64,000 nt of DNA from CAYUMU01 sp964445985 (GCA_964445985.1 CAYUMU010000004.1:62001-126000), one strand, 5' to 3'. Counted from the first letter of the stretch, positions 25,740 through 34,846 are shown. Notes: generated from the sequence alone by a model not told the origin. Translations and numbers: made by a program.

Positions 25740-26447
25740 ATGGCAACCACCACCGAACCAATCACGGCAACTTCGATCGGCGTTTACCCCCTGGCCAGCG
25801 GCGACCGTCTCTCGCGCGCCGAGTTCGAACACCGCTTTTCGGCAATGCCCGAGGTCAAGAAGGCAGAACTAATTCAAGGGGTAGTATACGTGGGGTCACC
25901 AGTACGCATCGGACAGCACGCCCGTCCGCACGCCTTGCTTGTCACCTGGATCGTAAACTATGCCGTGGCCACGCCCGGTACCGACTTCGCGGATAACGCC
26001 ACGGTGCGACTTGGCCCCGAAGACGAACCGCAGCCCGACGTACTCTTGCGCATCTTGCCAGAATACGGCGGTGCCACGACCACCGAGAAGGATGATTACA
26101 TCGCCGGCCCGCCCGAGTTCGTCGTCGAAATCGCGGCCTCCTCGGCATCCTACGATCTGCACGACAAGCTCGCGGCCTATCGTGACGCCGGCGTGAAGGA
26201 ATACGTGGTGTGGCGCGTGCTCGACGGCCAACTGGACTGGTTCGTGCTGACCAATGGCGCTTACGTGAAGCAAGGCCCCAACACCGACGGAATTCTCGAA
26301 AGCGCGCAATTTCCTGGCCTTCGCTTGCATCTCCCCTCGCTGCTGCAAGAAAACGCCGCCGCGGTTTTCCAAACATTGCATGCTGGCATCACCACGCCCG
26401 AGCATGCGACATTCGTGAGTCAACTGGCCGAGAAGCGCAAATCCTGA
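25740..26447 (+). CDS. Uma2/DUF820-family putative endonuclease, copy 2
   Basis: A 235-residue second Uma2 protein with the same motif set: RLGPEDEPQPD, PPEFVVEIAAS and KLAAYRDAGVKEYVVW. It starts with the same MATTTEPITATSIGVYPLAS sequence as the first copy. The differences lie in residues about 57-110 (for example IGQHARPHALLVTW against VEQHGQQHALIVGW), while flanking parts are the same almost base for base. It lies 69 nt before gcvPB and could be read from the gcv transcript. Both copies keep the predicted active-site residues, so neither looks inactivated. Confidence 0.82.
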   Translation: MATTTEPITATSIGVYPLASGDRLSRAEFEHRFSAMPEVKKAELIQGVVYVGSPVRIGQHARPHALLVTWIVNYAVATPGTDFADNATVRLGPEDEPQPDVLLRILPEYGGATTTEKDDYIAGPPEFVVEIAASSASYDLHDKLAAYRDAGVKEYVVWRVLDGQLDWFVLTNGAYVKQGPNTDGILESAQFPGLRLHLPSLLQENAAAVFQTLHAGITTPEHATFVSQLAEKRKS

Positions 26448-26516
26448 CTGCCCAACCTCAGGCGTTGCTCGCCGTTTCAACACTCCCCGCTTACCTGCTA
26501 GAGCCATCCCTCCACC

Positions 26517-27974
26517 ATGCGTAACACCCGCGCGACGCGATTACTGTTCGAACTCTCCAAGCCTGGCCGGCGCGCGGCCACCTCGCCCCCGGCCGACGTT
26601 CCCACCAGGCCGCTCGAAGAGTTGCTGCCGGCCGCTCATCTGGCCGGCACGCTGCCGCCGCTCCCCGAGCTGGCCGAGCCCGACGTGGTTCGGCATTTCA
26701 CCAACCTCTCCACCCTGAATATGTCGGTGGATACCCACACCTATCCGCTCGGCTCGTGCACCATGAAGTACAACCCCAAACGCAATGAGCGTTTGGCCAG
26801 CCTCCCCGGCATGTTGCACCTGCACCCCTATCAGCCGGAAAGCACGCTCCAAGGCATGCTGCAATTGCTGTTTGAGCTGCAAGGCATGTTGGCCGAAATC
26901 GGTGGTCTCGACGCCACCAGTTTGCAAGCGGCCGCCGGTGCGCAAGGAGAAATGTCGGCCCTGTTTGTCGCCGCGGCCTATTTTCGCGACCAAGGGCAGC
27001 GCCGCACCAAGGTCCTCATTCCCGATAGCGCTCACGGCACCAACCCGGCCAGCGCCGCCATGGCCGGCTTCGAGAGCGTCACCGTGAAAAGCACCCCGCA
27101 AGGCTATGTCGACATGGACGACCTGGCGGCCAGACTCGACGATCAAACCGCCGTGTTCATGATCACCAATCCCAACACGCTGGGCATGTTCGACCGGCAA
27201 ATTCGCGAGATCGCCGATCGCGTGCATGCCGCGGGTGGTTTGATCTATCTCGACGGCGCCAATATGAACGCCATCCTCGGCATCACTCGGCCCGGCGATT
27301 TCGGGGCCGACATGATGCACTATAATCCCCATAAAACCTTCAGCGGCCCGCACGGCGGCGGCGGACCCGGCGCCGGCCCCATCTGCGTGCGCAAACATTT
27401 GGCGCCTTACCTTCCTTCGCCCGTGATCGTCCGCGATGGCGAAGGCTACCGGCTCGATTACGATCGCCCCCAGTCCATTGGCCGCGTTCGCAGCTTCTTC
27501 GGCAACGTGGGCGTGCTGGTCCGCGCCTATTGCTACATCCGCACCCACGGCCCCGAGGGCCTTCGCGGCATCGCCGAAAACGCGGTCCTCAATGCCAACT
27601 ACCTGCTTTGCCGCGTGAAGCATTTTCTGCCGGTCCCACAAGGCAATCGCTGCATGCACGAGTTCGTGGCCAGCGCCCAAAAGCTCAAGAACGACCGCGG
27701 CATTACGGCCATGGATATCGCCAAGCGACTGCTCGACTACGGCTTCCACGCGCCGACCGTCTATTTTCCGCCGATTGTGCGCGAAGCCATGATGGTGGAG
27801 CCCACCGAAACCGAAAGCAAAGAATCGCTCGATGCCCTGGCCGAAACGCTGTTTCGCATCACGGAAGAGGCCGAAGACTTGCTGCACGACGCCCCGCACA
27901 CCACTTCGATCAGCCGTCCCGATGAAGTTCAAGCTGCCCGCCACCTCATCCTGCGGTGGACGCCCGAGGCTTAG
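26517..27974 (+). CDS. gcvPB: Glycine dehydrogenase (decarboxylating) subunit 2
   Basis: A 485-residue beta subunit of the P protein, carrying the PLP lysine Lys273 in HYNPHKTFSGPHGGGGPG. Other strong markers are YPLGSCTMKYNPKRNE, AGAQGEMSALFVAAAYF, IPDSAHGTNPASAAMAGF and TNPNTLGMFD. With gcvT, gcvH and gcvPA it provides all specific parts of the glycine cleavage system; the shared L protein (dihydrolipoyl dehydrogenase) is not in the window. It is displaced from gcvPA by about 1.8 kb of duplicated Uma2 DNA. Confidence 0.96.
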   Translation: MRNTRATRLLFELSKPGRRAATSPPADVPTRPLEELLPAAHLAGTLPPLPELAEPDVVRHFTNLSTLNMSVDTHTYPLGSCTMKYNPKRNERLASLPGMLHLHPYQPESTLQGMLQLLFELQGMLAEIGGLDATSLQAAAGAQGEMSALFVAAAYFRDQGQRRTKVLIPDSAHGTNPASAAMAGFESVTVKSTPQGYVDMDDLAARLDDQTAVFMITNPNTLGMFDRQIREIADRVHAAGGLIYLDGANMNAILGITRPGDFGADMMHYNPHKTFSGPHGGGGPGAGPICVRKHLAPYLPSPVIVRDGEGYRLDYDRPQSIGRVRSFFGNVGVLVRAYCYIRTHGPEGLRGIAENAVLNANYLLCRVKHFLPVPQGNRCMHEFVASAQKLKNDRGITAMDIAKRLLDYGFHAPTVYFPPIVREAMMVEPTETESKESLDALAETLFRITEEAEDLLHDAPHTTSISRPDEVQAARHLILRWTPEA

Positions 27975-28033
27975 CCAGCCTGCTGGGCGACCGTTCCTGC
28001 CGAGACCGAATCCAACCAAATAATCCCGTGCCG

Positions 28034-28804
28034 ATGTCCCCGCTTCCATTAACCTGCCAAGTTTTCCATCACGGCGCCGCATCCGGCTCCTGGAACATGG
28101 CGGTGGACGAAGCAATCCTCAACCACCTGGCCACCCCATCCGATCCTCCCAGCGCAGCCACGCTGCGGTTCTACACCTGGAATGCTCCCACCCTATCCTT
28201 GGGATACTTCCAAAGCCACGCAGATCGCTCACTTCACGCATTTAGTCAAAACTGCCCCGTCGTGCGGCGACTGAGCGGAGGGGGAGCAATCTTACACGAT
28301 TGCGAGTTGACCTACAGCTTCGCAATTCCAACGCAATTTCTCCATGGCGTGCAATCGACTCAGCTTTACCAAATCATCCATGGTTCGCTGATTGCAACTC
28401 TCGCCCATTGGGGTATAAGCGCCGAAACACAATCTGCCGAATCTGCCACCCCAGCTTCGGCCGACGATCCATTCCTTTGCTTCCAGCGCCGGGCTATAGG
28501 TGACGTCGTCATTGGTTCCCACAAAATCGCCGGCAGCGCCCAGCGCAAACGACGAAATGCCATTTTGCAGCACGGCAGCGTCCTGCTGGCCCAATCCGGG
28601 TACGCGCCCGAACTCCCAGGAATTAAAGACATTACCGGCGTGGACTTGCATCCGAGACAACTGGCCGATCGTTGGCTTGCCGAATTGGCCTCGCAATACG
28701 ATTGGCAACTTAAATCCGCGGAATTCCCCCCTTCCTTGGAGGTCGATGCGCTCGGCTTGGAGCGGGATCGCTTCGCCCTGGGGGGGTGGAATCAAAAGCG
28801 TTAA
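28034..28804 (+). CDS. Lipoate-protein ligase A-family protein
   Basis: A 256-residue biotin/lipoate A/B ligase-fold protein. It shows the lipoyl-AMP binding loop RRLSGGGAILHD at 78-89 and the catalytic lysine region GSHKIAGSAQ with Lys164. It starts with the NMAVDEAIL segment typical of LplA/LipM-type proteins. The small C-terminal LplA accessory domain is missing, which suits LipM/LipL-type octanoyltransferases as well as truncated ligases. Following directly after gcvPB by 59 nt, it probably lipoylates GcvH. ATG 28034 is chosen; a GTG two codons earlier is possible. The product is secure at family level; ligase versus octanoyltransferase is open. Confidence 0.83.
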   Translation: MSPLPLTCQVFHHGAASGSWNMAVDEAILNHLATPSDPPSAATLRFYTWNAPTLSLGYFQSHADRSLHAFSQNCPVVRRLSGGGAILHDCELTYSFAIPTQFLHGVQSTQLYQIIHGSLIATLAHWGISAETQSAESATPASADDPFLCFQRRAIGDVVIGSHKIAGSAQRKRRNAILQHGSVLLAQSGYAPELPGIKDITGVDLHPRQLADRWLAELASQYDWQLKSAEFPPSLEVDALGLERDRFALGGWNQKR

Positions 28805-28839
28805 GTTTTTGCAAGGACAGAACTTGTGAAAGTTATTCT

Positions 28840-28868
28840 TTGACACTGCCGATGGAAGCTGTTAGGAT
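28840..28868 (+). promoter_or_regulatory. Near-consensus sigma70 promoter for the FHA gene
   Basis: TTGACA and TAGGAT are separated by exactly 17 nt, about 115 nt upstream of the FHA protein start. This is the best housekeeping-type promoter in the window and marks the end of the gcv unit. Confidence 0.65.
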
Positions 28869-28982
28869 CAAATCATATCAAGCGCAACCGTAGCGAAAAT
28901 TCCCGGTTGTTGACAACGATCGCTAATCGCTTCGCCCCCCCGACCATTTAGTTGCCAGTCAAGCCTGGCAAGCGGAGTGTGT

Positions 28983-29636
28983 ATGGACGTTCAACTCAAG
29001 GTGATGGTTGGTAGTGCCAAAGGTCAAACCATCAAAGTGGTTGGCCCGAAATTCTTCATCGGCCGCTCCGAAGACTGCCAACTGCGCCCCAAGAGCGACC
29101 TGATCAGCCGTCATCACTGCGCCCTCATCCTCGAGGGCGATTATCTGGCAATTCGAGATTTCGGCAGCAAGAACGGCACCTATGTGAACCAGCAGCGTGT
29201 GTCTGGCGAACGCGAACTGCAGCCCGGTGACCAGCTGACCGTCGGACCTTTGGAATTTGAGTTGGTCGTCGAAAAGGTTTCGATCAGCGCCCCCAAACGT
29301 CCCAAGGTGCACAACATCTCGGAAGCGGCCGCGCGTCAGGCCGAATCGGCTCGCGGCACAACAGACGATTCCACCAAGGAAATGGATATCGATGACTGGT
29401 TGACCGACGAGGGGGCCGGGGACACCCGAGAAATGGTGGCCCCGGATACATCTCAGTACAAAGTCGACCAAACCATGGCCGAGGCGCCGCCCGCCCCCAG
29501 CGAGGCAGATGTTACCTCCAACACGCGGGTTGATAATCGCCGGACGCCGGGCAAATTGCCTAAACCAGCGCCCAATTCGGCCAGTTCGGATGATGCAGCG
29601 TCAGAAGTTTTGCGCAAGCTTCGTCGATTCCGCTAG
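28983..29636 (+). CDS. FHA-domain protein
   Basis: A 217-residue protein with an N-terminal forkhead-associated domain (about 5-95) that binds phosphothreonine peptides. The canonical motifs are present: GRS at 27-29, SRHH at 42-45 and GSKNGT at 61-66. The rest is acidic, Ser/Thr/Pro-rich and probably disordered, ending in a basic helix (VLRKLRRFR). ATG 28983 has GGAG 7 nt upstream; a GTG two codons before is less likely. It sits alone behind a strong promoter and ahead of the DUF1549 module. It probably acts as an adaptor reading Ser/Thr kinase signals, which are abundant in Planctomycetota; the partner kinase is not here. Confidence 0.9.
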   Translation: MDVQLKVMVGSAKGQTIKVVGPKFFIGRSEDCQLRPKSDLISRHHCALILEGDYLAIRDFGSKNGTYVNQQRVSGERELQPGDQLTVGPLEFELVVEKVSISAPKRPKVHNISEAAARQAESARGTTDDSTKEMDIDDWLTDEGAGDTREMVAPDTSQYKVDQTMAEAPPAPSEADVTSNTRVDNRRTPGKLPKPAPNSASSDDAASEVLRKLRRFR

Positions 29637-29957
29637 TTCTGGTTCCCCCACCGCCAGCCCGGCCCCTGGGGAAAAGGTTCGTCCTTGCGTCGCAGCCTGG
29701 GCCGCAACGATTGCGTGGCCTTTTCCTCCCCACGCAGCCCGCGCTTCCTGCGATTGGCTTAACTGGCAGCCACGAACTATCTTGCGTGCAGCGCAAAACG
29801 TGACCTGCCAACCCCGCAGGTTCCCGCGACGCACCCAGTCTCCCGGCATTCTCAGACCGGCAGAACCTCCTTCGGCAGCAATTTCCCTATTTGCCGTCCC
29901 ATTGCCGTCCGCGCGGGTACTTTTCTTGCCAACTCGCGGCCGGTCTCCGGAAACCTT

Positions 29958-29986
29958 TTGGGGATATCGGTCAATTCTGATAGAAT
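29958..29986 (+). promoter_or_regulatory. Candidate promoter of the DUF1549-DUF1501-WD40 module
   Basis: TTGGGG and TAGAAT are spaced by 17 nt, about 294 nt before the DUF1549 start. The gap 29637-30279 otherwise contains no gene I would support, despite open frames on both strands. Confidence 0.4.
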
Positions 29987-30279
29987 AATCTCCCTGCGAT
30001 GCAGCGTCCGGTTTACCCACCAAGGGAAATAGACTGCCGGGGTTACGGTCGCTAGCATTGCCAACCAACGATGCCTCGCACTGGGTCGCCAAGATGCCCC
30101 CCAAGCATCTGTGTGGCCCACGTCCCGTGGCGAACGGGTGCACGACACCATCTGCACTCGCCTGCCCACGAAGATGCCCTGGGTGGGAGCGCATCACCAT
30201 CGGGTACTCCTGGGCAACCCACCCAGGGTCGCTCAACCGATCCCGCCTCACCACTACCTGCCCCACCAGAGTGTCGTGT

Positions 30280-31905
30280 ATGACGTTCTCGTTCCGAGCC
30301 TGGGCTTTTCTGCTCCTCGCCTGGGGATTTGCCCATCCCGCGCATGCGGACGATCTGCTTCCGGCCGCCACGCCCATTCCCGAGGCCATCGATCATTACA
30401 TCCATGGCTTGCTGAAAGACCGCCAGGTTGAGCCTGCCCCCCAGGCTTCCGACTCGGCGTTGATTCGTCGCTTGAGTCTCGACCTGGTCGGACGCGTGCC
30501 CACCCTGCAAGAAGCCCAGGCATTCGTCGCCGATTCGTCGCCGAACAAACGCGAACGGTTGGTCGATCGGCTGTTGCAGTTGCCCGAGTATGCGGTGCAC
30601 CAGCGCAACGAGCTCGACTTGATGATGGCGGGCGACGAGCGCTTGGGCAAAGCGTGGCTCACCTATTTGCAACAAGCGGCAGAGGAAAATCGGCCCTGGG
30701 ATGTGATGTTTCGTGAGCTCATGCTCGCCGATCAGGCCGAAGAAGACCAAGGCGCCATCAGCCTCCTCAAGGCCAAGGCCAAAGATGTGGATCGCATGAC
30801 CGGCGACATCAGCTCGCTCTTCTTTGGCGTCAACATTACCTGCGCCAAGTGCCACGACCATCCGCTCGTATCGGACTGGCTGCAAGATCACTACTACGGA
30901 TTCCAATCGTTCTTCAATCGCACCTACGTTACCAAGGCCAACTTCGTTGGCGAGTACGACGAAGGCGATGTTAAATTCAAGACCACCGCCGGCGAAAACA
31001 AGTCGGCCCAATTGATGTTTCTCACAGGCACCGTGGTGCAAGAGCCCGAGCTGAAGCCCCGCGGCGATGCCGACAAGAAAAAGCTCAAGGCACAACTCGA
31101 ACAGCTGGAAAAAGACAAGCTACCGCCCCCCTCGCCCGAGTTCAGCCGTCGCGAAGCACTGGTCAACCTTTCGCTTCAGCCAGGCGAGCGAGACTTTTTC
31201 GCGAAAGCCATCGTCAACCGCATCTGGCATCGACTGCTGGGATGGGGCATGGTCAACCCCGTCGATCAAATGCACAGCGGCAACCCGCCCAGCCATCCCG
31301 CGCTGCTGGATTGGTTGGCCCGCGACCTGATCGAGCACGATTACGACCTCCGCCGATTGATTCGGGGCGTGGCGCTCAGTCAAACCTATGGCCGCACCAG
31401 CGAATGGCCCCAGGGTACTCGTCCCTATGCCGACCTGTTTGCCGTGGCGGTGGTCAAGCCGCTCACGCCCCGCCAATTGGGCATGGCACTCACTTTTGCC
31501 ACCATGAATCCCGATCGGTTCGCACCCGCCAACAACATCGATTGGCCCGGCCTGATCAAGAGCCAAGACGGCGCGGTCGAGAGCTTTGCGTCGAATATCG
31601 AAGCCCCCTCCGAAGACTTCCAAGTCAGCGTGTCCGAAGCCCTGCTCTTTAGCAACAACGCCCGGATTGTCTCGGACTACCTGGGCAACGCCAAAGACAA
31701 GCTGCTCGGCAATCTCGAACAACAGACCGATCGCCCGCAAGCCCTGCAAACCGTCGCCTGGAACATACTTTCCCGCCCGTTCGACGAGCGGGAACTCGCG
31801 CTGCTCAGCGACTACCTCACCCAGCGCGAGGACCGGCTGAATGAAGGCTGGCGACAGATTGTCTGGGCTTTACTTACCGGTTCGGAGTTCCGCTTCAACC
31901 ATTAA
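30280..31905 (+). CDS. DUF1549/DUF1553 secreted protein
   Basis: A 541-residue exported protein of the planctomycete DUF1549-DUF1553 family. ATG 30280 gives a clean signal peptide ending at AHA|DD; the 74-residue upstream extension lacks protein character. DUF1549 covers about 25-250, with IRRLSLDLVGRVPTLQEAQA and the Cys-x-x-Cys-His motif CAKCHDHP (residues 188-195), which could bind a haem or metal. DUF1553 follows from about 290 (AIVNRIWHRLLGWGMVNPVDQMH, LTPRQLGMAL, ending SEFRFNH). The copy is shorter than the second one in this window and lacks the N-terminal cytochrome-like and Ig-like parts. It is paired with a DUF1501 gene 152 nt downstream. The biochemical role of the pair is not established. 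Confidence 0.87.
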   Translation: MTFSFRAWAFLLLAWGFAHPAHADDLLPAATPIPEAIDHYIHGLLKDRQVEPAPQASDSALIRRLSLDLVGRVPTLQEAQAFVADSSPNKRERLVDRLLQLPEYAVHQRNELDLMMAGDERLGKAWLTYLQQAAEENRPWDVMFRELMLADQAEEDQGAISLLKAKAKDVDRMTGDISSLFFGVNITCAKCHDHPLVSDWLQDHYYGFQSFFNRTYVTKANFVGEYDEGDVKFKTTAGENKSAQLMFLTGTVVQEPELKPRGDADKKKLKAQLEQLEKDKLPPPSPEFSRREALVNLSLQPGERDFFAKAIVNRIWHRLLGWGMVNPVDQMHSGNPPSHPALLDWLARDLIEHDYDLRRLIRGVALSQTYGRTSEWPQGTRPYADLFAVAVVKPLTPRQLGMALTFATMNPDRFAPANNIDWPGLIKSQDGAVESFASNIEAPSEDFQVSVSEALLFSNNARIVSDYLGNAKDKLLGNLEQQTDRPQALQTVAWNILSRPFDERELALLSDYLTQREDRLNEGWRQIVWALLTGSEFRFNH

Positions 31906-32057
31906 ATCTCGTTATCCGCATCCCATCCAAGGAAGCCGAGGCTTCGCCCGATTCCACGCCCCCGATCCCATTCATCTGCACGGGCGGTCAATACCCAGCG
32001 GCAGAATCCACAACCACCCGAACAGTCCCCACTCAGGCAAAGCATAAGGAATACACC

Positions 32058-33359
32058 ATGGCCAATCGCCGGCAAAACTTTTGCGGTTCCGAAGCTCACC
32101 GCATCCATCGCCGTGGTTTCCTGGGCGCGGCGGCCACCGCTGGCGCCTTTGCCGCCAATATGGGCCTGCTCAACGTGCTCCAAAGCCCCACCCTGGCGGC
32201 CGAGCTCAAACGCCAGCAAAAGCACGTCATTCTGCTCTGGTTGGCCGGCGGAGCCAGTCAGCTCGAAACCTGGGATCCCAAGCCCGGCCGCCCCACCGGC
32301 GGTCCCTTTCGGGCTATCGAAACCTCGGTCCCCGGCGTCCATATCTCCGAACTGCTGCCGAAAATGGCGCAGCGGATGCAGCACACCTGCCTGATCCGTT
32401 CGCTCAACACGGCCATTGCCGATCACGGCGGCGGCGCGGCTCTCATGGAACGCGGCAGGCGCGATGAACCCAATCTCCCCTACCCCGACCTTGGAGCCAT
32501 CCTGGCCCGCGAACTGGGGCATGCCGACAGCGAAGTGCCCGACTACGTGTCGATGTACACCTCGACCGAAGGCCGCCGCAAAGGCACCTCCGGCTTCCTC
32601 GGCGCCCGCTACGCCCCCATGTTCCTCGACAAGGAACTGATGCCCGCCAACATTCGCCGGCTCGAAACCATCAGCGATTTGGACCACCAGCAACGGGCCG
32701 AATTGCGGCAACTGCTCGGCGCCCGTTTTGCCCAGGCCCGCGAATCCAGCAGCGTCGATAGCCACAACGGCGCCTACAAACGCGTTCGCGGTTTAATGTC
32801 CAGCGAGAAGCTGTTCGACCTGGAGCAAGAACCGCAAAAATTCCGCGACATCTATGGGCCGACCCAATTTGCCGAGCAAGTGCTGGTGGCTCGCCGCCTG
32901 ATCGAAGCCGGCGTACCCTTCGTGAAAGTAGCCCGCGCCTGGTGGGACAGCCACGGACAAAACTTCGAAACGCACCTCGAACTCGTCACCGAGCTCGACC
33001 ACGTCATGTCCACCCTGATCGACGACCTCGAATCCCGCGGCCTGCTCGACAACACGCTGGTCATCACCCTGGGCGAGTTCGGCCGCACGCCCAGCATTAA
33101 CCCCAGCTTGGGCCGCGACCACTTCGCCAGGGCCTGGAGCGCTTCGCTCACCGGTTGCGGTATTCGCGGCGGCGCGGTATGGGGCAAAACCGATGAAGAT
33201 GGCCAGCACGTGGCCGACGGCGAAGTCGGCGCCGGCGAACTGTTTGCCACCATTTTCGAAGCCTTGGGAATCAAACACGACAAGGAATACCACGTGGGCG
33301 CCCGCCCCATCCCGCTGGTCAATCCCGGCATCAAACCCATTCAAGACGTGCTGGCGTAA
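32058..33359 (+). CDS. DUF1501 Tat-exported protein
   Basis: A 433-residue DUF1501 protein, related by fold to alkaline-phosphatase/sulfatase superfamily enzymes. The N-terminus has a twin-arginine signal, HRRGFLGAAATAGAFAAN (Arg18-Arg19). Family segments include ILLWLAGGASQLETWDPKPG, HISELLPKMAQRM, CLIRSLNTAIADHGG, and TLGEFGRTPSINPSLGRDH, where Glu, Arg and His could form a metal or substrate site. It normally occurs beside DUF1549/DUF1553 proteins, as here. The WD40 gene follows 87 nt downstream, probably in the same transcript. Confidence 0.88.
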   Translation: MANRRQNFCGSEAHRIHRRGFLGAAATAGAFAANMGLLNVLQSPTLAAELKRQQKHVILLWLAGGASQLETWDPKPGRPTGGPFRAIETSVPGVHISELLPKMAQRMQHTCLIRSLNTAIADHGGGAALMERGRRDEPNLPYPDLGAILARELGHADSEVPDYVSMYTSTEGRRKGTSGFLGARYAPMFLDKELMPANIRRLETISDLDHQQRAELRQLLGARFAQARESSSVDSHNGAYKRVRGLMSSEKLFDLEQEPQKFRDIYGPTQFAEQVLVARRLIEAGVPFVKVARAWWDSHGQNFETHLELVTELDHVMSTLIDDLESRGLLDNTLVITLGEFGRTPSINPSLGRDHFARAWSASLTGCGIRGGAVWGKTDEDGQHVADGEVGAGELFATIFEALGIKHDKEYHVGARPIPLVNPGIKPIQDVLA

Positions 33360-33446
33360 CGAACCGCGCGAGCCCGAGCAGCACGCTCGCCGTTCCCTAC
33401 CTTAAAATGGCTGGCAACTCCTTCAACCCGACCAGGCTTTGCGATC

Positions 33447-34451
33447 ATGACCGCCAACCCCGATCAGCTCAAAACCAAGCTCAACATTTCCGCCCCCGGC
33501 ATGCTCTTCTGCCTCGCCGAAGATCGCGCCTCGGGCAAAGTCTACTGCGGCTCGACCGACGCCAGGCTCTACGCCTTCGATCTGGCCGAAGACAAACCCG
33601 TCGGCAAGCCGCTGGAAGGCCATGCCAGCTACATCACCGGCGTGGCGGTCGCCGAACAGCACATCGTGTCGGGTGGCTACGATTGCACGCTGGTGTGGTG
33701 GGACCGTGAGTCGAACGAAAAAGCGCATGTCGAAAGCGAGGCTCACGGCCGTTGGATTCGCGGCGTCGCCGCCTCGCCCGACGGCAAACTCGTGGCCAGC
33801 GTGGGCGACGATATGGTTTGCCGCCTGTGGGATGCCGCCACTCAAAAACAGGTTCGCAAGCTCGAAGGGCACGAGCTACAAACGCCCAACCACTATCCTT
33901 CCATGCTCTACGCCTGCGCCTTTTCGTCCGATGGCAAACTACTCGCCACGGGCGATCGCGTGGGGCACGTGGTCATTTGGGAAGTAGAGTCGGGCCGTTC
34001 GCTGACCACGCTCGAAGCCCCCGTCATGTACACCTGGGATCCCTCGGCCCGGCGACACTCCATCGGCGGCATTCGCAGCCTGGCATTCTCGCGAGACAAC
34101 AAATTTCTGGCCGTCGGCGGCATGGGCAAGGTCGGCAACATCGACCACCTGGGCGGAGCGTCGCGGGTCGAAGTCTTCGATTGGCAAGCCAGCAAACAAG
34201 TCCACGAGTTTTCCAACGAAAAACTCAAAGGGCTGGTCGAAGCGCTGGCCTTCGGTCCCGATGGCGCCTGGCTGCTGGCGGCCGGCGGCGACCACGGCGG
34301 TTTCCTGCAGGCCTTCGATCTGAAGACCGGCAAGCAAATCAAAGAAGAAAAAGCCCCCATGCACGTGCACGCGGTCAGCCTCGCGGAAGACGGCGAAACC
34401 TTGATCACGGTAGGCAACGGCCGACTGGTAACCTGGGAACTAAAAGCCTAA
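33447..34451 (+). CDS. WD40-repeat beta-propeller protein
   Basis: A 334-residue protein built of WD40-type repeats, for example GVAVAEQHIVSGGYDCTLVW, GVAASPDGKLVASVGDDMVC (followed by RLWDAATQ), CAFSSDGKLLATGDRVGHVV (followed by IWEV), SLAFSRDNKFLAVGGMG and ALAFGPDGAWLLAAGGDHGG. Five or six blades are readable; a seventh may close the ring. It has no signal peptide although its operon partners are exported. WD40 genes next to DUF1549/DUF1501 pairs are a repeated planctomycete pattern, and the propeller likely provides a protein-protein docking surface. Confidence 0.85.
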   Translation: MTANPDQLKTKLNISAPGMLFCLAEDRASGKVYCGSTDARLYAFDLAEDKPVGKPLEGHASYITGVAVAEQHIVSGGYDCTLVWWDRESNEKAHVESEAHGRWIRGVAASPDGKLVASVGDDMVCRLWDAATQKQVRKLEGHELQTPNHYPSMLYACAFSSDGKLLATGDRVGHVVIWEVESGRSLTTLEAPVMYTWDPSARRHSIGGIRSLAFSRDNKFLAVGGMGKVGNIDHLGGASRVEVFDWQASKQVHEFSNEKLKGLVEALAFGPDGAWLLAAGGDHGGFLQAFDLKTGKQIKEEKAPMHVHAVSLAEDGETLITVGNGRLVTWELKA

Positions 34452-34477
34452 CGATCACGGCGGCAGATACTCGCCGC

Positions 34478-34512
34478 CCCCCACCAGCTACCAGCTACCA
34501 GCCACTAGCCCC
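34478..34512 (+). repeat. Short CTACCAGC-type simple repeat
   Basis: CACCAGCTACCAGCTACCAG followed by CCACTAGCCCCCAGCC lies between the convergent WD40 gene and the small helical gene. A related stretch with CTAGCTACCAGCAACCAGC occurs near 40350-40415, also beside a minus-strand gene end. Confidence 0.5.
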
Positions 34513-34846
34513 CAGCCGCCAAATTCGCTTCGCCCACGTAAATTTGCAGCACCTGGTTCTGCACCTTAATGGCGCGAATCAGCACGTGGATCTGTTCGCC
34601 CGTCAGGTCGTCGGGGTGATGGCAAGCCAACTCTTCCAGTTCCTCGGTCATGGCCGCGTGCTGATCGGCCGCGGCCTGCAGGCGGAAAGCCGCCTCGCGC
34701 CAGGCTTCGCCAAGTCGGTGAGCGTCCGCCAAACAAGCCAGGTCCGGAACCTGATTGGTTAATAGCAGACAAAGCCGAGCCACGTCACGCGGCAACGCTT
34801 GCGGTTGCAACTGTTCAATCCGCGACGCCAGTTCTTGACAGGTCAT
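34505..34846 (-). CDS. Small helical protein of unknown function
   Basis: A 113-residue, entirely helical-looking cytosolic protein (MTCQELASRIEQLQPQAL...). The ATG at 34846 has a GGGAGA ribosome site 7 nt upstream; the open frame extends to 35143, but that part is arginine-rich and without protein character. Cysteines are at residues 3 and in LACHH. I recognise no family. It converges on the WD40 gene (53 nt between stops). The region 34847-35401 upstream is non-coding as far as I can see. Confidence 0.55.
   Translation of the reverse strand: MTCQELASRIEQLQPQALPRDVARLCLLLTNQVPDLACLADAHRLGEAWREAAFRLQAAADQHAAMTEELEELACHHPDDLTGEQIHVLIRAIKVQNQVLQIYVGEANLAAGG

Larger units (their letters stand above)
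24780..26447 (+). repeat. Tandem duplication of leader plus Uma2 gene
   Basis: Two direct copies of about 800 bp, at about 24780-25583 and 25635-26447, each comprising about 100 bp of leader and one Uma2 gene. The leader shares GCGAAGATAATTC, TTTCGCCCCGCC and GGATCCACCATGG-like blocks. The first about 165 coding bases and a block of about 280 bases (25239-25515 versus 26108-26385) are almost identical, separated by a clearly diverged segment. Confidence 0.85.

Noticed and set aside
29601..30389. Minus-strand frame of 262 codons across the gap before the DUF1549 gene
   Set aside because: Composition is not protein-like, there is no ribosome site, and it overlaps two good plus-strand genes at the ends.
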